From Thraustochytrium sp. TN22 (Eukaryota; Sar; Bigyra; Thraustochytrida; Thraustochytriidae), in the NCBI GenBank assembly GCA_013306675.1, contig JABLUY010000075.1, forward strand, positions 62,001 through 126,000: a stretch of 64,000 nt of DNA, in the 5' to 3' direction. Below are positions 57,840-64,000 of this stretch, piece by piece; the stretch's first letter is position 1, and each line of letters starts with the position of its first letter. The notes below the pieces were generated by a model that saw only the letters and a program-made list of their open reading frames with translations, was not told the origin of the DNA and ran no database searches. The translations under genes and the position numbers were made by a program.

Positions 57840-60131
57840 TATCCCTAGTAAATCGGCTCTCCTGCTTGCGCTCGACTGACCTGTTGCTATCATGATTCTA
57901 ATCATTTTTGGAACTTTCAACTACTGGGTTTGTATGGAAGCGTAAAGTGTTGGTCACTTCCGACTGGCCTGTGCGGATGCTGAGGCCAACTTGGGCTGCA
58001 TCAAGGGCACGATGGACTCGTGCTGAGGCTGCTGCGAGAGGATCTTGAACTATGGCTTGATGGGGTGTCGGTGTAGCTGGCTTGGGCTACGTGGTCGTTC
58101 CTGCTCTGCGCTGTAGGGGTACCGGACGAGGCACTGGCGCTGCTCGAATCGACATGATCGAGGCAAATGGGCGAAGGTGTTCCGTTGACGTTTGTCTTGC
58201 GCTTCTTGAAGCCTTCGTGAGGCTCGACGCGCACGCGCGTGTGCCACTTGGAAAAGCAGGTTGTGCGTTCATTCTTTCTCATGAACACGTGCAGAGGCAC
58301 ACCGCAGATGGTGCAACGACGGTGCGTTTGCTTGCCGCAGATGACGCAGAGCCGCTTGGCGGGAATCCTCTTGTTGTTGGCGTTGAAGGATGCCTTTCCC
58401 GCTGCCTCTGAGTCATGTTGCAGTGCGGCATCGAGGCGGATGTCGCGGGCTTGGCCGTGGTTGAAGAACTTCTGCAACTCGGGGGTTCGCTTGCGCTTAC
58501 CGGCGGTCACGAGGTCCCTCGCCGCTTCCCTGGTGAGCCCAGTGGGCTTGGGCATGCTTGGCTGCATGTTGAACTCCACCTGCGCCGTATCGAGCTGCCT
58601 GCTCCTGTAGACGTGACGGACCATGTCGACAGTGAGGCGGAACGAGACAGTGCTGAGCGCTTCAGAGCGGTTCACCTTGTCGCGGAGGGCCTTTAGCCCG
58701 TCGCTGTCTTCGAGGTTGCTCTTCCTCGCAGCCTGTAAGTAGCGGTAGACCACGATGGCGTTGACAACGAGCTGCTTGTACGTGCGCAACGCGATGTTCT
58801 GGTCGCAGCTCAGATTCATGCACTGCGTGTTGGTGATCTGCTCCACGTACTGTGTGCTTCCGTCGACGCCGCCCTTTGCGACGTTGTATAGCTCCTGCGG
58901 TAAGCACTTGATGACATGCACGGGCCGCATGGGCCCCTTCAGAGCGACAAGCTTGCGCATGGCGCGCCACAGCCGGAAGTGCGAGCTCAGCACCGCCCCC
59001 TCCTCCTCGCCGAAGATGGCAGGTGGCTTGGGCGGCGCACCCGCTGTCGATGCTCTGGTGCGCCCATGTCGTGAGCTTGTCCGCCCACGGTTTCAGAGCG
59101 CGCTCCATGGCGAGCCGGGCGTCCGGAGGCACTTCAACGAGGCAGGCGTACAAACACGAACTCGTGCTGGCAGCAACGTAGAGCACGTGATCGATTTGGA
59201 GGACCACAGCTTGGTGCAAGACTTGCGCGCGGTGCTCGGCAGGTATGGCCTTCCACCAAGTCTCGTCCCCCACGTGTTCATCTGGGTGCTCACGATACGT
59301 GCGTCTACCGCGCCTCCAGGCGCGACGCGCGTCTTGATCTCGACGCTGCATAGTACTGACGATGCGTCGCACTCCGCGCCTGGAAGCCGGACGCGAGCGA
59401 CTCCATCCGGCGAGACTGCGAGCCCCGGAACGGTCTTGTGCTGAATGAGGCCGACCTCGAACATGCACTCGCACCACGCGTCGGTTCGTCGACCAACGCA
59501 AGTATGTCTTCGAAGTCTTGCTGCGCAGCGGCCTCAGCACGAGCATCCTCGTCGCCAAGCTCCTCTCCTTCTTCGTCTTCGTCCCCTGTGTCCCGCTTGT
59601 CCAGGGGCACGAACTCGCTGTCGCTGTCGCTGTCGCTGTCGTCCTCCACGCGGTGGTTAGGCCTCGCCGATGCCATGATGTCGCAGTGCGGGCCCGACTC
59701 CACGTCCAAGCGCTGCGGCAGGGGCGTGCGAGCTGAGAGCAGGCACAAGGCACCCGCCAGGGCCGCCTGCAGCCGCGCGCCGCAGCGCCTGCGGCTCCAG
59801 CGCGCTCCGCGACGAAGTCGCGCGCGAGCTCCCCCCAAAGCCGCTCTGGGCGAACTGCCGAGCTCATCTCATCCTAACCACCACGCCTTCGGCCAAAATG
59901 AATAGGGGGCAGGAGCCTTGGGTCGCTTCGAGTGGGCCTCTTCAAGCTCGGCCCCATCGCTGCGTTTTTGATCGAATGCGGAACTAACTTCGCCAGACTC
60001 TAGGCCACTTTTTTGGAGCAAATCGGGAGTAAAGTACCCTCTTAATACGCTTTAGTGCCCCCTGTGCCGGGCGTCACCGAGGGACCCCCGCGTGGTAGGC
60101 GGATACGAGTAAGCATAGAGGTGTGATTGGG
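57795..60131 (-). mobile_element. PiggyBac-type DNA transposon, copy 2 (complete ends)
   Basis: 2337 bp from CCCAATCCCATC to CACACC-type sequence ending GATTGGG. The ends share an inverted CCCAATC(A/C)CA start, and CCC at the tip is typical of PiggyBac elements. ATAT flanks both sides (57791-57794, 60132-60135), although the left ATAT also belongs to the 45-bp tandem module. The canonical TTAA target is not present. The coding strand is minus. It appears identical to copy 3 throughout and differs from copy 1 at four positions that I can find. Confidence 0.9.
58001..59676 (-). pseudogene. Broken PiggyBac C-terminal / YqaJ-like nuclease gene, copy 2
   Basis: This has the same layout and the same frame changes as the gene described in copy 3: acidic N-terminus, PD-(D/E)XK region, then GGVD and a Cys-rich end. 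The only coding differences from copy 1 that I see are a few substitutions in and next to the nuclease region. Confidence 0.7.
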
Positions 60132-60440
60132 ATATGGTGAACTAGTGGATTGCTGAAACAAGACTCCAACTTCCGAAGGTCTGTGTCTGTGGCGAGCGCC
60201 GTGCTTGTCGAGTTGCGCTACGAGTTTGGCGCCAGAACTTTCGGAGCACCTGAAGTGACTCGTGACGAGCTTCATGAGCGTCGCTAACCTACCACCGCAC
60301 CGGCGGCATCCAACCGCGGTCGGTCCAATTCAAGTTTTTATGCAACGTCATTCACCAGCAACTCCTAGCAAGGCCTATGTGATTACTAGGCCACGGACAG
60401 CTCCGGCATTTCGGTTCATTTTATCGGTGGTCCGTAATAA
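60132..60440. other. 309-bp spacer between the inverted PiggyBac copies
   Basis: This unique sequence is less GC-rich than the flanks, starts ATATGG and ends TAATAA against the two element tips. I find no gene, no homology to the PMS gene's missing 3' end and no other copy in the window. Confidence 0.7.
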
Positions 60441-62777
60441 CCCAATCACACCTCTATGCTTACTCGTATCCGCCTACCACGCGGGGGTCCCTCGGTGACG
60501 CCCGGCACAGGGGGCACTAAAGCGTATTAAGAGGGTACTTTACTCCCGATTTGCTCCAAAAAAGTGGCCTAGAGTCTGGCGAAGTTAGTTCCGCATTCGA
60601 TCAAAAACGCAGCGATGGGGCCGAGCTTGAAGAGGCCCACTCGAAGCGACCCAAGGCTCCTGCCCCCTATTCATTTTGGCCGAAGGCGTGGTGGTTAGGA
60701 TGAGATGAGCTCGGCAGTTCGCCCAGAGCGGCTTTGGGGGGAGCTCGCGCGCGACTTCGTCGCGGAGCGCGCTGGAGCCGCAGGCGCTGCGGCGCGCGGC
60801 TGCAGGCGGCCCTGGCGGGTGCCTTGTGCCTGCTCTCAGCTCGCACGCCCCTGCCGCAGCGCTTGGACGTGGAGTCGGGCCCGCACTGCGACATCATGGC
60901 ATCGGCGAGGCCTAACCACCGCGTGGAGGACGACAGCGACAGCGACAGCGACAGCGAGTTCGTGCCCCTGGACAAGCGGGACACAGGGGACGAAGACGAA
61001 GAAGGAGAGGAGCTTGGCGACGAGGATGCTCGTGCTGAGGCCGCTGCGCAGCAAGACTTCGAAGACATACTTGCGTTGGTCGACGAACCGACGCGTGGTG
61101 CGAGTGCATGTTCGAGGTCGGCCTCATTCAGCACAAGACCGTTCCGGGGCTCGCAGTCTCGCCGGATGGAGTCGCTCGCGTCCGGCTTCCAGGCGCGGAG
61201 TGCGACGCATCGTCAGTACTATGCAGCGTCGAGATCAAGACGCGCGTCGCGCCTGGAGGCGCGGTAGACGCACGTATCGTGAGCACCCAGATGAACACGT
61301 GGGGGACGAGACTTGGTGGAAGGCCATACCTGCCGAGCACCGCGCGCAAGTCTTGCACCAAGCTGTGGTCCTCCAAATCGATCACGTGCTCTACGTTGCT
61401 GCCAGCACGAGTTCGTGTTTGTACGCCTGCCTCGTTGAAGTGCCTCCGGACGCCCGGCTCGCCATGGAGCGCGCTCTGAAACCGTGGGCGGACAAGCTCA
61501 CGACATGGGCGCACCAGAGCATCGACAGCGGGTGCGCCGCCCAAGCCACCTGCCATCTTCGGCGAGGAGGAGGGGGCGGTGCTGAGCTCGCACTTCCGGC
61601 TGTGGCGCGCCATGCGCAAGCTTGTCGCTCTGAAGGGGCCCATGCGGCCCGTGCATGTCATCAAGTGCTTACCGCAGGAGCTATACAACGTCGCAAAGGG
61701 CGGCGTCGACGGAAGCACACAGTACGTGGAGCAGATCACCAACACGCAGTGCATGAATCTGAGCTGCGACCAGAACATCGCGTTGCGCACGTACAAGCAG
61801 CTCGTTGTCAACGCCATCGTGGTCTACCGCTACTTACAGGCTGCGAGGAAGAGCAACCTCGAAGACAGCGACGGGCTAAAGGCCCTCCGCGACAAGGTGA
61901 ACCGCTCTGAAGCGCTCAGCACTGTCTCGTTCCGCCTCACTGTCGACATGGTCCGTCACGTCTACAGGAGCAGGCAGCTCGATACGGCGCAGGTGGAGTT
62001 CAACATGCAGCCAAGCATGCCCAAGCCCACTGGGCTCACCAGGGAAGCGGCGAGGGACCTCGTGACCGCCGGTAAGCGCAAGCGAACCCCCGAGTTGCAG
62101 AAGTTCTTCAACCACGGCCAAGCCCGCGACATCCGCCTCGATGCCGCACTGCAACATGACTCAGAGGCAGCGGGAAAGGCATCCTTCAACGCCAACAACA
62201 AGAGGATTCCCGCCAAGCGGCTCTGCGTCATCTGCGGCAAGCAAACGCACCGTCGTTGCACCATCTGCGGTGTGCCTCTGCACGTGTTCATGAGAAAGAA
62301 TGAACGCACAACCTGCTTTTCCAAGTGGCACACGCGCGTGCGCGTCGAGCCTCACGAAGGCTTCAAGAAGCGCAAGACAAACGTCAACGGAACACCTTCG
62401 CCCATTTGCCTCGATCATGTCGATTCGAGCAGCGCCAGTGCCTCGTCCGGTACCCCTACAGCGCAGAGCAGGAACGACCACGTAGCCCAAGCCAGCTACA
62501 CCGACACCCCATCAAGCCATAGTTCAAGATCCTCTCGCAGCAGCCTCAGCACGAGTCCATCGTGCCCTTGATGCAGCCCAAGTTGGCCTCAGCATCCGCA
62601 CAGGCCAGTCGGAAGTGACCAACACTTTACGCTTCCATACAAACCCAGTAGTTGAAAGTTCCAAAAATGATTAGAATCATGATAGCAACAGGTCAGTCGA
62701 GCGCAAGCAGGAGAGCCGATTTACTAGGGATAATATGGCTATCCTGATTAAACTCCGTCTAGGGCGATGGGATTGGG
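60441..62777 (+). mobile_element. PiggyBac-type DNA transposon, copy 3 (complete ends, inverted)
   Basis: This is the exact-looking reverse complement of copy 2. It starts CCCAATCACACC and ends GATTGGG. The flanks do not match each other (TAATAA on the left, CTATTA on the right), so no clean target duplication brackets this copy. Its right flank (CTAT) also does not match the left flank of the pair as a whole (TTAT). That is more consistent with rearrangement than with a single simple insertion. Confidence 0.9.
60896..62571 (+). pseudogene. Broken PiggyBac C-terminal / YqaJ-like nuclease gene, copy 3
   Basis: The likely start is the ATG at 60896, with an acidic lead (VEDDSDSDSDSEF) typical of PiggyBac N-termini. 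By about 61090 the signal moves to another frame: DAWCECMFEVGLIQHK, then SPDG (D codon at 61165) and VEIKT (E at 61231, K at 61237). These are the catalytic pattern of YqaJ/lambda-exonuclease-type nucleases. From about 61250 it moves again (HRAQVLHQAVVLQIDHVLYV, the usual downstream helix and strand). From about 61530 it returns to the second frame: PVHVIKCLPQELYNVAKGGVD (D at 61708), LVVNAIVVYRYL, and a C-terminal CVICGK...CTICG...CFSKWHT. That last part matches the PiggyBac C-terminal region. The preceding DDE catalytic part is absent. Three frame changes are needed, so no intact product is expected. Introns are possible but I see no good splice sites. Confidence 0.7.
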
Positions 62778-62906
62778 CTATTAGAGCGTTCGCCAGTCTT
62801 ACGGCGGACAGCCTGGTAGGCAGGCTAGGCCTAGCTGTCGTCGTCGTAGCGTAGCTGATGATCCAAACCCCCCTTGCCGGCGGCGGCGGCAGCCCCGCCG
62901 GGCTCA
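62778..62906. other. 129-bp gap between transposon and ankyrin gene
   Basis: Host sequence with no sign of the PMS C-terminal domain. It must contain whatever remains of the ankyrin gene's promoter and leader. Confidence 0.6.
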
Positions 62907-64000
62907 ATGGCGGCAGCAGCGCGCAAGGCGGCGGAGGCGGCCGTGGAGGCCTGCGACGTGAGCGCCCTGCAGGCGGCGCTGGGCGACGGCGCCGGCGCGC
63001 GAACGTACGGATTCTCGCTGCTCCATCTTGCGGCCTCGCTCCGGCACGCGCCGCACGCCGCCCAGGTGGAGGTGGCCCGACTGCTGCTGCGTAGCGGCGC
63101 CGAGGTGGACGCCACCGACCCGGCCATGGGCTACTCCGCCCTGCACTGGGCCTGCACGGGCGATAACGTCGACCTGGTGCGCGCGCTGCTCGAGCACGGC
63201 GCTGACCCGGCACGGCGCACCTTGCGCTGCCAGTCCAGCCTCGACGTGGCCCTCGACGGCGGCAACAACGCCGCGCTTCACGTGCTGCTGCAGTTCCACG
63301 CCGACGCCGCAGACGCTGCACGCCTGTTGCGCCCCGGTCTCGGCGTTCTCTCTCAGGTCCGCGTGCAGGATGCCGCACGGCCCTGGGACGACGCGCGCAA
63401 GTGGCGCGACCGCCTCGTGGGCTTCAATGACGATCTCGACGCCATCGTCGTCTGCTCCCGCGGCCCGCCCACTGCCAGCGACGCCGACCTCGAGCTCTGC
63501 GTGCTCGCTGACGCCTTGCTCTGCGTGCGCTCGCACCTCGCCGCGCGTGGCGCTGGCCTGCGCGTCGACCTGTACTATACTCAGCCAGTGCGCGCCGGCG
63601 CCGTGCGCACCGGCGCCAGCGCCGGCGCCGGCGCCCCCAAGGCCGCTACGCGCGCACTGCCCAGGGTCGCACGGCTCAGCCTGTTGCACGTGCTGCCGGA
63701 CGCGGGTCACCACTTCGCCGCAACCTGCCGCGCCCAGGCGCTTCGCCACCGCACCCTGGCCGCCGTGACAATTCAGGCGCTCTGGCGCGGCACACGCGGC
63801 CGCCTGCTCGGTCTGCGCGCCCAGGAGCGCCTCCGCCAGGCGCGGCGCCTCGTCGCGGGCGCCGGCTTCGCCGAGGTGGCGGCCGCAGCCGCGGCTGCGG
63901 CCACGGCGCGCGTCCCACCGCCGCTCCCCAGGAGGTCGGCGCCATCATCGCCATCAACTACGGACGAGGCCTTTGTGGCCGTCCCGCCGCCCGTCCTGTC
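62907..64000 (+). CDS. Ankyrin-repeat and IQ-motif protein, 3' end outside window
   Basis: The ATG at 62907 opens a frame that runs uninterrupted to the window edge (364 codons). Residues about 18-130 form three to four ankyrin repeats: GFSLLHLAASLRHAPHAAQV, then VARLLLRSGAEVDATDPAMG, YSALHWACTGDNVDLVRALL and EHGADPARRT. A middle region (about 150-280) contains FNDDLDAIVVCSRG and has no family that I recognise. At about 293-308 there is a classic IQ motif, AAVTIQALWRGTRGRLL, expected to bind calmodulin or a myosin-like light chain. An Ala-rich, Pro/Ser-rich stretch follows. The composition suggests a cytoplasmic scaffold regulated by Ca2+. The start lies only 130 bp from the transposon. Confidence 0.85.
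   Translation, partial: MAAAARKAAEAAVEACDVSALQAALGDGAGARTYGFSLLHLAASLRHAPHAAQVEVARLLLRSGAEVDATDPAMGYSALHWACTGDNVDLVRALLEHGADPARRTLRCQSSLDVALDGGNNAALHVLLQFHADAADAARLLRPGLGVLSQVRVQDAARPWDDARKWRDRLVGFNDDLDAIVVCSRGPPTASDADLELCVLADALLCVRSHLAARGAGLRVDLYYTQPVRAGAVRTGASAGAGAPKAATRALPRVARLSLLHVLPDAGHHFAATCRAQALRHRTLAAVTIQALWRGTRGRLLGLRAQERLRQARRLVAGAGFAEVAAAAAAAATARVPPPLPRRSAPSSPSTTDEAFVAVPPPVL

Larger units (their letters stand above)
57795..62777. repeat. Large inverted repeat: two 2337-bp arms, 309-bp spacer
   Basis: Positions pair as x and 120572 minus x, so the arms 57795-60131 and 60441-62777 match end to end with no offset. In single strand this would form a 2.3-kb hairpin. Both arms point their coding 5' ends toward the spacer. 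Confidence 0.92.

Noticed and set aside
60132-60440. Spacer between the inverted transposons as the missing PMS 3' end
   Set aside because: I find no frame resembling a MutL C-terminal domain on either strand.

Overview
This is a GC-rich nuclear segment from a protist. Introns are few and short: I can place three (93, 73 and 148 bp), each with a CTAAC- or CTGAC-type branch site. CEP120 implies an organism that builds centrioles or basal bodies. The aquaglyceroporins, the SOS1-like Na+/H+ exchangers, the NPSN-type SNARE and the intron-poor GC-rich style suggest a stramenopile, perhaps a labyrinthulomycete (thraustochytrid). That placement is inference, because no rRNA or other marker gene is present.

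Layout. 1-2314 is a PiggyBac-type transposon copy. 2468-8428 holds an HFM1/MER3-type helicase, an unrecognised 303-aa gene and AIDA. 8633-14520 is a 5.9-kb DNA transposon encoding a 1727-aa transposase with a Ulp1 protease domain. It sits, with terminal inverted repeats and a 12-bp flanking direct repeat, in what was about 276 bp between AIDA and a divergent SelW-like (Rdx) gene. 16914-27129 holds a G-protein beta subunit and three aquaglyceroporins separated by long repeat-rich intergenic DNA. 29231-38567 is a minus-strand run: an unrecognised 1245-aa protein, CEP120 and a Qb-SNARE. 39048-57779 is a plus-strand run: an FG-GAP secreted protein with an array of 3'-end copies, two tandem Na+/H+ exchangers, a ClC chloride transporter, a MutL::ClC fusion and a PMS-type MutL gene. 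57795-62777 is a head-on inverted pair of the PiggyBac element. An ankyrin/IQ gene runs off the right edge.

Main result. One uninterrupted reading frame (50712-53513) joins a PMS-like MutL N-terminal half (GHKL ATPase plus transducer) to a complete ClC transporter. It is flanked by a free-standing ClC on one side and a PMS-type MutL on the other. The order ClC, MutL::ClC, MutL is what a tandem duplication of a ClC-MutL pair followed by a central deletion would leave. In the fusion, both the catalytic glutamate of the ATPase and the transducer lysine are alanine, while the neighbouring PMS gene keeps them. The PMS gene itself loses its C-terminal domain at the transposon pair, and its last 10 codons and stop lie inside transposon terminal sequence.

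Second result. The PiggyBac-type element carries the PiggyBac C-terminal region (GGVD motif and Cys-rich end). Where the rest of the DDE core should be there is a YqaJ-like PD-(D/E)XK nuclease. All three copies share the same frame changes, so a defective copy appears to have spread. Much of the region shows local duplication: exchangers, ClC/MutL, aquaporins, FG-GAP tail repeats and transposon pairs.
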